Below, one piece after another: positions 23,514-30,789 of a stretch of 64,000 nt of DNA. Source of the DNA: Solidesulfovibrio magneticus RS-1 (lineage in GTDB: Bacteria > Desulfobacterota > Desulfovibrionia > Desulfovibrionales > Desulfovibrionaceae); contig NC_012796.1 in the NCBI RefSeq assembly GCF_000010665.1, forward strand, positions 4,736,001 to 4,800,000, read 5' to 3'. Under the pieces are notes generated by a model, which was not told the origin of the DNA, searched no databases, and was given only the letters and a program-made list of their open reading frames with translations. The first letter of the stretch is position 1. Every line of letters starts with the position of its first letter. The position numbers and the translations under genes are program-made.

Positions 23514-24749
23514 ATGTTCCAACGCCGCCTGCTCGCCGCCGCCCTCATCGCGGCCACGACCTGCCTTTCGCCCCTGGCCGCCAAGGCCGCCAAACCGGCC
23601 CCGGCCGAGGCTACCGAAAATCCCCCCACCCTGTCCGCCGCCGCCCTGCTCCCCGACCCCGTGCTGGTCGGCCCCAACCACAGCGTGGACGACAAGGTGG
23701 TCAACGACGGCTACATCAATACCTATATCATCCATACGCCCAAATCCGGCGACCTGCGCGTGGAATCCACGGCCAAGCTCTACGCCACCATCCAGGAACT
23801 CAACGCCGCCGCCGCCATGGACCAGGTCAACGCCGGGGCCGAAATCGGCAAATCCGTGGCCAAGTCCGCCGCCGGAGCCGTCACCGGGGCCTTCAACCTC
23901 ATCGTCCACCCGGCCGACAGCCTGTCCAACGTCGGCAAATCCTTCTCCCGGGCCACCACCAAAAGCGACCGGCCCACCGGCGACGACGGGACCATGGGCG
24001 AACTGCTCGGCTACAACCGGGCCAAGCGCGAATACGCCAAGGCCTTTGGCGTCAATCCCTACTCCGACGACCCGGTGCTCCAAAAATCCCTCAAGCGGCT
24101 GGCCGGAGCCGGCTTCTTCGGCTCGTTTGCCGCCTCGGCCGCCATCCCCGGCGGCGCGGCGTTCACGTTCATCAACAACGCCAACCTCACCCCCCAAAGC
24201 GCCGTGGACGTCTCCATCCCGCCCGAGGATCTCTTTGCCTCCAACCGCGAACGCCTCAAAGCCATGGGCGTTTCCCCGGAACAGGCGGAACTCTTTGTGG
24301 AAAACCCCAACTTCGACCCCATCCTGCAGACCCGTTTCGTGCTGGCGCTCGACCGCATGACCAACGTCGCCGGCCGGCCGGCCTTCGTGAAGTTCGCGCT
24401 ATTCACCAACAACGCCGATCTGGCCTTTTTCCGCACCCGCATGGCCGAACTATACGCCAACCTCAACGCCACCACTGATCCCATTAAAAGCTTCATCACC
24501 GCCGGCAAGTTCGTTCTGGCCGAGACCCAAAACGGCGGCATCCTGGCCGCCTTCCCCCTGGACTACCTGGCCTGGACCCCGGGTGTGGCCGATATCGCCG
24601 CCATCCTCGGCGACGCCGCCACAGCCAAGGGCGCCAAGATCAAAAAGCTCGTCATCGCCGGCGAAGTCAGCCCCATGGCCGCCAAAGCCCTCAAAAAAGG
24701 CGGCTGGACCTTGGTCCAACTCCGCGAAGGCCTGCGCGCTTCGCGGTAA
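23514..24749 (+). CDS. Exported protein of unknown function
   Basis: AAGGAGACCCGC precedes the ATG at 23514, giving 411 residues with a signal peptide (RRLLAAALIAATTCLSPLAAKAA). The mature part has a VESTAKLYATIQELNAAA segment, a Gly/Ala-rich VAKSAAGAVTGAFNLIVHPA, then a helical region (LGYNRAKREYAKAFGVNPYS) and a C-terminal part with LDYLAWTPGVADIAAILGD. I recognise no family. The GAFNLIVHPADSL stretch may be an amphipathic membrane segment. It is transcribed away from panC across a 120-nt gap and ends before a strong terminator and a palindromic repeat. Confidence 0.7.
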   Translation: MFQRRLLAAALIAATTCLSPLAAKAAKPAPAEATENPPTLSAAALLPDPVLVGPNHSVDDKVVNDGYINTYIIHTPKSGDLRVESTAKLYATIQELNAAAAMDQVNAGAEIGKSVAKSAAGAVTGAFNLIVHPADSLSNVGKSFSRATTKSDRPTGDDGTMGELLGYNRAKREYAKAFGVNPYSDDPVLQKSLKRLAGAGFFGSFAASAAIPGGAAFTFINNANLTPQSAVDVSIPPEDLFASNRERLKAMGVSPEQAELFVENPNFDPILQTRFVLALDRMTNVAGRPAFVKFALFTNNADLAFFRTRMAELYANLNATTDPIKSFITAGKFVLAETQNGGILAAFPLDYLAWTPGVADIAAILGDAATAKGAKIKKLVIAGEVSPMAAKALKKGGWTLVQLREGLRASR

Positions 24750-24775
24750 GGGCGAGAGAGAAGAGAAGAAAAGAG

Positions 24776-24825
24776 GAAGAGTGCCTCCGGCGGCCAAAGG
24801 GGCTGAGCCCCTTTGGAAACCCCAC
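24776..24825. repeat. Dispersed palindromic repeat, copy 1
   Basis: GAAGAGTGCCTCCGGCGGCC is followed by an 11-bp perfect palindrome (CCAAAGGGGCT, one base, AGCCCCTTTGG) and GAAACCCCA. The same 49-bp sequence recurs at 53153 with full identity over its length, and an inverted variant lies at 53278. Such dispersed hairpins are typical intergenic repeats of high-GC genomes. Confidence 0.8.
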
Positions 24826-24875
24826 CAGGGTCATGGGGGGGCCGAAGCGGCGGGGGTACTATTTGATGCGCGTGG

Positions 24876-24909
24876 AAAGGGCCGTGACGAAAAATCGTCA
24901 CGGCCCTTT
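24876..24909. terminator. Strong bidirectional terminator between convergent genes
   Basis: A perfect 15-bp stem (AAAGGGCCGTGACGA and its complement) with a 4-nt loop lies between the rightward exported gene and leftward truA. A-rich and T-rich ends on both sides fit termination in both directions. Confidence 0.8.
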
Positions 24910-24957
24910 GCGTGTTGTGTCGTGACCTTAAAACGACGCGGCGGAAGCCGTGGGGAT

Positions 24958-25782
24958 TCAGGTCGTTGACCCGGCCGGTTCGGCAGGCTTGTCACCCAGG
25001 CCGGGCAGGCCGGCCACGCCGGGCGCGCCGTATTCCACCGCGTGCAGGCAAAGCCCCTGGGCCGGGGCCGTGCCCGGCGCGCGCCGCCGGTCGCCGGCCG
25101 CAAGCAAGGTCGCTACGTCCTCGGCCGTCGCCTTGCCCCGCCCCACGGCCACCAGCGCCCCCATGAGGTTGCGCACCATCTGCTTGAGAAATCCCTCGCC
25201 GTGAAACCGCCAGACCGTCTCGTCCGGGCCGGTCCCGGCCAGACGCGACACGTCCCAGACCCGGCGCACCGTGGAATGGACGTCGGTGCCGGCGTTCTGG
25301 AAGGCGGCGAAATCGTGCTCCCCGACAAAAAGCCCGGCGCAGGCCTCCATGGCCGCCACGTCGAGGGTCCCGTAGCGTCCCACGTCCCAAACGTAGGGCC
25401 GCCGCCAGGGCAGCACATGCCCGGGCCGCGTCCACAACGTATAGCGATATTCCTTGCCCGTGGCGTCAAAGCGGGAATGAAAATCCGGGGCGACCAGCCG
25501 CGCCTCGGTCACGGCCACGTCCTTGGGCAGAAGCGCGGTGAGCGCCTTGCCCCAGGGCAGCCCGGCCCGATGCTCGGGCACGTCGGCATGGGCCACCTGG
25601 GCCAGGGCGTGGACCCCGGAGTCGGTGCGCCCGGCCCCGTGGACCCGCACAGGCTGGCCGCACAGGGTCGCCAGCGCCTCCTCCAGACAGCCCTGGACCG
25701 TGCGTCCCCCGCCGGCCGCCTGGATCTGCCAGCCGGCGAAGTCCGTGCCGTCGTAGGCCAGGGTCAGCCGCAACCGCGCCAT
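24958..25782 (-). CDS. truA: tRNA pseudouridine(38-40) synthase
   Basis: TruA makes pseudouridine at positions 38-40 of tRNA anticodon arms. The 274-residue protein begins LRLTLAYDGTDFAGWQIQ and carries the catalytic GAGRTDSGVHALAQ motif near residue 55, then FHSRFDATGKEYRY and FLKQMVRNLMGALVAVG. It is at the 3' end of a leftward cluster, 3 nt after the motE-like gene, and its ATG overlaps nothing. A C-terminal PGLGDKPAEPAGSTT tail is extra. Confidence 0.95.
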   Translation of the reverse strand: MARLRLTLAYDGTDFAGWQIQAAGGGRTVQGCLEEALATLCGQPVRVHGAGRTDSGVHALAQVAHADVPEHRAGLPWGKALTALLPKDVAVTEARLVAPDFHSRFDATGKEYRYTLWTRPGHVLPWRRPYVWDVGRYGTLDVAAMEACAGLFVGEHDFAAFQNAGTDVHSTVRRVWDVSRLAGTGPDETVWRFHGEGFLKQMVRNLMGALVAVGRGKATAEDVATLLAAGDRRRAPGTAPAQGLCLHAVEYGAPGVAGLPGLGDKPAEPAGSTT

Positions 25783-25784
25783 GC

Positions 25785-26459
25785 CTACTCGGCCTGGGGC
25801 GGCAGTTGCATGGAGGTGAGCATTTCGGTCAGCCCGGCCGCCTTCTTGGCTTCCATGTTGTTGAGCACGTCGCCGGCCTGACGTCCGCGCATCCCTGCCA
25901 GAATTTTGACCGCGATGGCGTTGTCCAGGGTCTCCAGCACCTTGGCCGCCTGCTTGGCGTTCATGTTGGAATAGACGTCGATCAGGTGCTTCAGCTTCTG
26001 GTCCTTGATGCCCTTGGCTTCCTCAAGCATGGCCTTGAGGTTCGTTTCCATGTCCTTGAGCTTGGTCATGCGGTTCCCCAACTCCGCTTCCAAGGTCTTG
26101 AGCGACTGTTCGCGCTGGTCCAGCTCGTCCTGGCGCTTGAGCAGGGCATTGACGTCGGGCGAGCCGGGCGTGGGGGCCGCCGGCGCGGGGCTGGGCGGCA
26201 CGGTGGCCGGCGGCAGCGGATTTTGCTGGGCCAGGACCGGGACCGGACCGGCCAGGGGGCCGGGCAAGGGCGCGACAGGCAGGCGCGGAGCCGTGGCCAC
26301 GGGCGCGGGCGGATCGGGCAGGAGCATGTCCAGGCCCATGAACACGAGGATGCCGAGCTTGATGGCGGCCAGCATCACGAACACGCCGAGCACCTTGGTG
26401 GCCCGGGGGGCGATGCGGCCGGCCAGCCGTTCGCAGGCGGTCACAAACCGTTCGCCCAT
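25785..26459 (-). CDS. MotE-like flagellar/magnesium-transporter N-domain protein
   Basis: The 224-residue protein has one membrane span (VLGVFVMLAAIKLGILVFMG, residues about 24-45), a Pro/Ala-rich linker, a coiled coil (RQDELDQREQSLKTLEAELG) and a C-terminal MgtE N-domain (LIDVYSNMNAKQAAKVLETL, then VLNNMEAKKAAGLTEML). This layout matches MotE, the periplasmic chaperone that steadies the flagellar stator in some bacteria. The ATG at 26459 lies one base past the fliJ stop, so the two are coupled. The link to fliJ supports a flagellar role. Confidence 0.8.
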   Translation of the reverse strand: MGERFVTACERLAGRIAPRATKVLGVFVMLAAIKLGILVFMGLDMLLPDPPAPVATAPRLPVAPLPGPLAGPVPVLAQQNPLPPATVPPSPAPAAPTPGSPDVNALLKRQDELDQREQSLKTLEAELGNRMTKLKDMETNLKAMLEEAKGIKDQKLKHLIDVYSNMNAKQAAKVLETLDNAIAVKILAGMRGRQAGDVLNNMEAKKAAGLTEMLTSMQLPPQAE

Positions 26460-26460
26460 G

Positions 26461-26904
26461 TCAGTAAACCGGCGGCTGGTAGCGGATGGACGCCATGTCG
26501 TCGTTCTCGTTCTGCTCGGCGAGCTTTTCTTGCTGGGCATGGCGTTCCGCCTTATTGGACTTGAGTTTTTCCAAAAGTTTCTTGTCTTTGGAGCGCGTCA
26601 CCAGGGTACGGCGGCAGCGTTCCCGGACCTCTTCCAGTTCGGCCAGCTTCACCTGCCCGGTCTGGATGTCGGCCACCAGCCGTTTGCGGTAGGCCTGCCA
26701 GAGCCACAGCTCCTCGGGCGTCACCACGGCCTTTTGCGACATGGACGCCTCGCGGGCGTTTTTTTCATTGATGATGCGGTCGACTTCCCGCTGCTTGGCC
26801 GTGCAGGCGGCGCTGGCCTTGCCAAGCTCCATCTTGGCCCGCTCTTCCAGCTGGCCCCGGATGTCGAGCACACGCTCAAGGTTGAATCGAAAAGGTTTGG
26901 CCAC
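26461..26904 (-). CDS. fliJ: Flagellar export protein FliJ
   Basis: The 147-residue protein is a long coiled coil, starting PFRFNLERVLDIRGQLEERA, as in FliJ. FliJ acts at the flagellar export gate and escorts substrates at the FliI ATPase. The context supports this, since the next gene is motE-like. It ends in a short hydrophobic IRYQPPVY tail. No other flagellar genes are near, so this is a detached part of the flagellar set. Confidence 0.85.
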   Translation of the reverse strand: MAKPFRFNLERVLDIRGQLEERAKMELGKASAACTAKQREVDRIINEKNAREASMSQKAVVTPEELWLWQAYRKRLVADIQTGQVKLAELEEVRERCRRTLVTRSKDKKLLEKLKSNKAERHAQQEKLAEQNENDDMASIRYQPPVY

Positions 26905-26963
26905 ATCGCACCTGCCGGGATTTTGTCAGTCTGGCCGCCTACTTTGCAAGACACGGGCCAGTC

Positions 26964-27689
26964 TTAGAGCAATCCCCCGGCCAGGGCGCACAGTTCCCCG
27001 GCCACAATGGCCGCGCCCAAAAAATCGCCGTTGATGCCGCCCTGCTCCCGGGCAAGCGCGGCCAGCCGCCACAGCACCACCCCGCATAGCGCCGCGCCCC
27101 AGGCCGCCGCCCAAAGCCCGCCGGCCGCCGCCAGCGCGGCCAGCCCCAAAAGCACCGAAAAGCCCGTAGCCCTGCGCGTCGCCCCGGGCAGGCACAGCGA
27201 TCCCAGGCCCGGCCGGCCCAGATCCCGGCAACAGCGCATGAGCGCCACGGCCAGCGCTCGCCCGGCCACCGGCGCGGCGGCCAGAAGCCAGACCTTGCCC
27301 ACGCCCAAAAGCTCGGCCCCCAAAGCCGTCTGGCCGACCAGGGCCACCGCAATGGCCATGCCGCCAAAGGCCCCGATGCGGCTATCTTTCATAATGGCGA
27401 AAAACCGCTCGCCCCGGGTGAAGCTGCCCCAGGCGTCGGCCACGTCGGCAAACCCGTCGAGATGCAGACCGCGTGTGAGCGCCAGATTGCCCACGGCGTA
27501 GGCAAAGGCCCCGGCCAGGGGATGGCCGCCGAAAAGCCCCAGCGCCAAGGGCACGGCCAAAACCAGCCCCAGCGTCGCGCCGACCAGCGGAAAACATGGC
27601 ACGCAGGCCGCCATGTCCGGGTCGCGCACCGCCGGCCCCAGCCGGGTCAGAAATCCCAAGGCCGCCAGATAATGCCGCCAAATGCTCAC
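26964..27689 (-). CDS. cobS: Adenosylcobinamide-GDP ribazoletransferase (cobalamin synthase)
   Basis: The 241-residue integral membrane protein starts SIWRHYLAALGFLTRLG and carries the family motifs GLHLDGFADVADAWGSF and MKDSRIGAFGGMA near residues 80-110. CobS attaches the lower ligand base in the last steps of vitamin B12 synthesis. The GTG start at 27689 overlaps the preceding gene's stop by 4 nt (GTGA), with GGAGGGCGGC upstream. The remaining cobalamin genes are not in this window. Most of the product is hydrophobic helices. Confidence 0.93.
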   Translation of the reverse strand: MSIWRHYLAALGFLTRLGPAVRDPDMAACVPCFPLVGATLGLVLAVPLALGLFGGHPLAGAFAYAVGNLALTRGLHLDGFADVADAWGSFTRGERFFAIMKDSRIGAFGGMAIAVALVGQTALGAELLGVGKVWLLAAAPVAGRALAVALMRCCRDLGRPGLGSLCLPGATRRATGFSVLLGLAALAAAGGLWAAAWGAALCGVVLWRLAALAREQGGINGDFLGAAIVAGELCALAGGLL

Positions 27690-28480
27690 GCGCCGCCCTC
27701 CGGCAACCAGAATTCCAGAAAATCGCCCCGCGACAGCCCCAAAGCCGCCGCTGCCGAGCCGTCCCGCACCGCCAGCTCCAGATAGCCCTGGCTGCCGGCC
27801 AGAAACCCCACCACGCCCGACGAAAGCTCGCCATAGGTCGCCGCCCGGGCCAGCTCCCGGCCCACGGGCGCGATCAGCCGGGCCTGGCGGAAATTCCCGA
27901 AACGCTCCACGTCGCAGCTCGTGACCACATTGCCGAAAACATCGACGGACAACACCCGGGACGAAACCGCCTCGCCCCGCCGCTTGGCCGACAAGCCCGG
28001 CAGCGCGACCAGCGCCTCCCAAGACAACTGCGGCCCAAGCTGCTCGATGGCGTCACCGGCCGCCAACCGGGCCGCCAACGGCGCGAACACGTCGCGCCCG
28101 TGAAACGTGGCGCTGGCCGGGGCCAGATGCGGCGTGGCGTCATAGGCGCGCACCGCCTCGGCCCGGGCCAAGGCCAAGGTCAAAAGCCCGTTGTCCGGGG
28201 CCAGCACGAACCGCCCGTCCAGCTCCGCCGCGATGATCCGCCGGGCCGTGCCCACGCCCGGATCGACCACCGCAGCCACAACCGCCCCCGGCGGCAGCCA
28301 CGGCAACGTCGCGGCCAGAAAAAACGACGCCTGGGCCACGTCGCCCATGGCCACGCCATGGCTCACGTCAAGCAGCATCGCCCACGGCGCGGCGCAGGCC
28401 AGCACCGCCTTCATCTGGCCCACATACGGGTCGGACAACCCGAAATCCGTCAACAACGCAATCAGCGGCGCTCGCTGCAT
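27686..28480 (-). CDS. SAM hydroxide adenosyltransferase (DUF62)
   Basis: The 264-residue protein matches the DUF62 family: PLIALLTDFGLSDPYVGQMK at the start, VVDPGVGTARR and VLAPDNGLLT in the middle, and SVDVFGNVVTSC later. Family members split S-adenosylmethionine with water to adenosine and methionine. The biological role is unsettled. It shares an operon with cobS through a 4-nt overlap. AAGGAGACGGGCC precedes the ATG, and the hairpin array at 28497-28669 ends 17 nt upstream of the start, so it may form part of this gene's leader. Confidence 0.9.
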   Translation of the reverse strand: MQRAPLIALLTDFGLSDPYVGQMKAVLACAAPWAMLLDVSHGVAMGDVAQASFFLAATLPWLPPGAVVAAVVDPGVGTARRIIAAELDGRFVLAPDNGLLTLALARAEAVRAYDATPHLAPASATFHGRDVFAPLAARLAAGDAIEQLGPQLSWEALVALPGLSAKRRGEAVSSRVLSVDVFGNVVTSCDVERFGNFRQARLIAPVGRELARAATYGELSSGVVGFLAGSQGYLELAVRDGSAAAALGLSRGDFLEFWLPEGGA

Positions 28481-28496
28481 GGCCCGTCTCCTTGGC

Positions 28497-28669
28497 TGGG
28501 GCGCTGCCCATCACCGGGCGCTGCCCGGACCCGCACGGGCGCTGCCCGTGACCCGCTGGAACGCTGTCCCATACCCGGCCAGGGCTTTGCCCTGGACCCA
28601 CCGGGCTCTGCCCGGACCCGGCAGGGCGCTGCCCTGCACCCGCCGGGGGGCTCAGCCCCCCGGACCCCC
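28497..28669. repeat. Hairpin array A: about seven tandem 22-bp palindromic units
   Basis: Units follow the plan palindrome-ACCC-GC, such as CACGGGCGCTGCCCGTG, CCAGGGCTTTGCCCTGG, CCGGGCTCTGCCCGG and CAGGGCGCTGCCCTG. The ACCC spacers recur every 20-23 bp (28529, 28551, 28573, 28596, 28616, 28638). The outer pairs differ between units but remain paired. The last unit is the longer CCGGGGGGCT/AGCCCCCCGG hairpin, related to the dispersed repeats at 24776 and 53278. It lies directly before the SAM hydroxide adenosyltransferase gene. Confidence 0.85.
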
Positions 28670-28722
28670 GACCTGGGCGGCGGACGGCGGGGATGGTTCG
28701 GACCGCGATGGCCCCAAGATTT

Positions 28723-28788
28723 GGGTCGGGATTCGGGCCGATGCTGCCGCCGCTGGCGCGGCAGGCTCATCGGCCCGAATCCCGACCC
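28723..28788. repeat. Long perfect inverted repeat (21-bp arms)
   Basis: GGGTCGGGATTCGGGCCGAT then G (28723-28743) pairs exactly with 28768-28788. Inside it a second stem CTGCCGC/GCGGCAG closes most of the loop, giving a nearly continuous hairpin of about 28 bp. It lies between the two hairpin arrays. No coding frame there is credible. Confidence 0.85.
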
Positions 28789-28941
28789 CAACCAGCCGGC
28801 GACGCCCCAAAGCCGGCGTCGCATGTGTAGAGGAAGAACTTTTGGGAAGCAACGGCGGCGGATTAAAGACTCGCGAGAAACGGGGGCCGGTTTGCTGTCG
28901 GGACGCCACTAACGCAACCCAATGTCTTTCCCGGGCGAACC

Positions 28942-29016
28942 GGGGCGTCGGAATGGGTCGTCGCCGAACTCCCGGCGCAAGCCGGGTGTATCGGCGGCGG
29001 CCCATTCCGACGCCCC
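28942..29016. repeat. Second long inverted repeat (16-bp outer arms)
   Basis: GGGGCGTCGGAATGGG at 28942-28957 is the exact complement of 29001-29016. Inner segments CGTCGCCGA and TCGGCGGCG also pair with one mismatch. It lies between arrays A and B, 154 bp from the first long palindrome. Confidence 0.8.
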
Positions 29017-29126
29017 ATGCGGCGCAGCCGCCCAGCGCGCCAGCGCCTCTTTTCCCCGCACGCACCACGCCGCTCGGCCCGTGTGCGACTCCCCCAAGAC
29101 AGCTAGTGTCCGGGCGCTCATTGCAA

Positions 29127-29260
29127 CCGCGTCTTCAGACTCCGCTCGTGACCCCCTGCCCGCTACATACAGCCAGGGGGCCGGAAATCTTCCGCGCAGC
29201 CGCGTCTTCTGCGCCAGCTTGTGGCTCCCCGGCCCGCCACAGACGGCCAGGGGGTCCGGG
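29127..29260. repeat. Imperfect direct repeat of 73 bp
   Basis: CCGCGTCTTC begins at 29127 and 29200. Both copies later contain GCCAGGGGG followed by CCGG or TCCGG. The second copy runs into array B. The rest of the unit is diverged, so this is an old duplication, not a fresh one. Confidence 0.55.
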
Positions 29261-29406
29261 GGGATTATCCCCCCGGCGGGTCCGGGCAGCGCCCGGCGGG
29301 TGCAGGGCGGAGCCCTGCCGGGTCACGGGCAGCACCCGTGCGGGTCCAGGGCAGCGCCCTGGCAGGTGCAGGACAGCGTCCTGCCGGGTCCAGGGCAGCG
29401 CCCTGG
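29251..29406. repeat. Hairpin array B: seven tandem 22-bp palindromic units
   Basis: Seven hairpins, each preceded by GGGT or AGGT, start at 29251, 29278, 29298, 29320, 29342, 29364 and 29386. Stems include CCGGGC/GCCCGG, CAGGGC/GCCCTG, CACGGGC/CACCCGTG and CAGGAC/GTCCTG. The stem bases change in pairs, so pairing is kept while sequence varies. The orientation is opposite to array A. The last hairpin is followed by GTTATTTATT. It lies just past the stop of the exported Cys-rich gene (29413). Confidence 0.85.
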
Positions 29407-29412
29407 CGTTAT

Positions 29413-29829
29413 TTATTGTCTATTGCCGGTGCCGCAGCCGGAGCGCACGGACTGACAGTAGGCGACGCAGGCCTTGTCGCCGCGACATTTGGCGACGCAG
29501 GACTGGTACTGTTTGGCGCACTGTTCGGGGGTTTCGGGCGCGCTGTTGCCCAGGGAGTTAAGCATTTGCTGGGTGACTTGGATGGTGGGCAGGTTGGGTT
29601 GGACGGCGATGCCGTTTTGGACTTGCATGACGGCGCCGCAGGTCAGGTAGCATTGGGGCACGGCGGCATTGCACACGACGCTGGGGTCGTGGTTGGCGCC
29701 GTAGGGCATGACGATGGCGGCCAGGGGCATGCCGTCGGGTTTGACGCAGTAGAACTGGCTTTGGGCGTTTGCGGCGGCGGCGACGAGCAGCAGGCCGACG
29801 AGGACGGCGGGAGCGAAAAGACGTTTCAT
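29413..29829 (-). CDS. Small exported Cys-rich protein
   Basis: CAAGGAGGTATCGCC precedes the ATG at 29829, giving 138 residues with a signal peptide (RLFAPAVLVGLLLVAAAANA). The mature part has QFYCVKPDGMPLAAIVMPYG, then VCNAAVPQCYLTCG, and a Cys cluster at the end (QCAKQYQSCVAKCRGDKACV, then C). Seven or more cysteines point to disulfide bonds in the periplasm. No family is recognised. Hairpin array B lies in its 3' region. Confidence 0.7.
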   Translation of the reverse strand: MKRLFAPAVLVGLLLVAAAANAQSQFYCVKPDGMPLAAIVMPYGANHDPSVVCNAAVPQCYLTCGAVMQVQNGIAVQPNLPTIQVTQQMLNSLGNSAPETPEQCAKQYQSCVAKCRGDKACVAYCQSVRSGCGTGNRQ

Positions 29830-29964
29830 GGCGATACCTCCTTGCGGGGACGGTTCTCCGCTATCCGTGGGGTACAACAACTTCTGGCTGTTGTCATGAA
29901 TTTCGGGTAGGGGAAAACGCGTTGCGGGCGGGGTCGGCGCTCGTTCAAAAATGGGCAAGCCCCG

Positions 29965-29993
29965 TTGACTTTTGGCGGGCGACCATGCTAGGC
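29965..29993 (+). promoter_or_regulatory. Possible sigma-70 promoter of the atp operon
   Basis: TTGACT at 29965-29970 is a good -35 match. ATGCTAGG about 16-17 nt later is a weak -10 candidate. The Rex-like site at 30003-30020 begins about 10 nt downstream, where a repressor would block the polymerase. The -10 match is poor, so this is tentative. Confidence 0.35.
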
Positions 29994-30002
29994 CGTCGGG
30001 AC

Positions 30003-30020
30003 TTGTGAACTTGTGCACGA
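30003..30020 (+). promoter_or_regulatory. Candidate Rex operator before the ATP synthase operon
   Basis: TTGTGAACTTGTGCACGA is close to the Rex consensus TTGTGAANNNNTTCACAA, with the left half intact and the right half matching 5 of 7 positions. It lies just downstream of the candidate promoter and 57 nt before atpZ. The rex gene itself lies at the end of the same operon. No binding test is available. Confidence 0.5.
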
Positions 30021-30077
30021 GCACCGGCTAAGCGGGCCGCGGGGCGTGTCGCCTGTCGCAAGGCAGGAGCCTTTGAA

Positions 30078-30350
30078 ATGCTTGGCAAGTTGATCAAGGA
30101 CAAGGCGGTTCGGGAGTCCATCGCCTCGGCATCGGTGGTGGGTCTCAATCTGGTGTCGGCCACCTTTGTGGGGCTGCTCATCGGCTGGTGGCTGGACCGC
30201 TGGCTTGGAACCGGCCCTTGGCTTTTATTGACGTTTTTGATTCTGGGCATTGCCGCCGGATTCAAGAACATGGTGCTTGAGGTTCGAAAGATTCAGAAGG
30301 CTGACGCCGAGGAACACCAAGAGCATGGGCAAGATGATGCAAAACCTTAG
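30078..30350 (+). CDS. AtpZ-type F0F1 ATP synthase-associated protein
   Basis: The 90-residue protein has two membrane segments (ASVVGLNLVSATFVGLLIGW and GTGPWLLLTFLILGIAAG) with the family's GWWLDRWLG turn between them. AtpZ-type proteins pair with AtpI and help in assembly or in Mg2+/Ca2+ handling of the F0 sector; the exact role is unsettled. The start has GCAGGAGCCTTTGAA upstream. It overlaps the atpI-like gene by 26 nt. Confidence 0.85.
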   Translation: MLGKLIKDKAVRESIASASVVGLNLVSATFVGLLIGWWLDRWLGTGPWLLLTFLILGIAAGFKNMVLEVRKIQKADAEEHQEHGQDDAKP

Positions 30351-30786
30351 GGATGGGCTGGATCGCTGGTTGTACCGGCGGGGCTACGTGCATCCCGAGG
30401 TGCGCGAGTTGGTGCGCAACCAGCTTGTGCTGACGGCGCTTGTCTGCGTCGCCTGTCTGCCTTTTGCCGGTGTTTCGGTGGCGGCTTGGTCGTTTGCGGC
30501 CGGCACGGCCATCATCACGGCCAATTTCTGTTCCCTGGCCAAGTTCGGCCAGCGGATCACCGGTTTTGGGAACAAGCGCGAGGCCATAGCGGCGGTGCTG
30601 GCCCGGTTTTACTTCCGGCTGGCCCTTACTGGCCTTGTGCTTTTCGGTTTGATCGTCTGGTTTGGGGCTACGCCGTTGCCGCTTCTGGCCGGCATCGCCA
30701 CGGTGGTGGTCAATTTCATCGTCTGGGGCGTCGCGCGCCACGCCGGCTCCAAGACGCACCAAACGCTTACGGGAAAGGAGGCATAG
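30325..30786 (+). CDS. AtpI-like ATP synthase membrane protein
   Basis: The 153-residue product has four hydrophobic segments (LVRNQLVLTALVCVACLPF, VAAWSFAAGTAIITANF, LARFYFRLALTGLVLFGLIV and PLLAGIATVVVNFIVWG), in the AtpI family layout for the c-ring assembly factor. The start is either 30325 or an ATG shortly after; the former overlaps atpZ by 26 nt. AtpB follows after 3 nt. The N-terminal 35 residues are a soluble amphipathic region. Confidence 0.75.
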   Translation: MGKMMQNLRDGLDRWLYRRGYVHPEVRELVRNQLVLTALVCVACLPFAGVSVAAWSFAAGTAIITANFCSLAKFGQRITGFGNKREAIAAVLARFYFRLALTGLVLFGLIVWFGATPLPLLAGIATVVVNFIVWGVARHAGSKTHQTLTGKEA

Positions 30787-30789
30787 GAC

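Noticed and set aside
28497-29406. Tandem repeats as a CRISPR array
   Set aside because: Units are about 22 bp with no unique spacers between them, and no cas genes are present.
28191-29561. 456-codon rightward frame across the hairpin arrays
   Set aside because: It runs through tandem hairpins and palindromes, has no ribosome binding site or family match, and long stop-free frames are common in GC-rich DNA.
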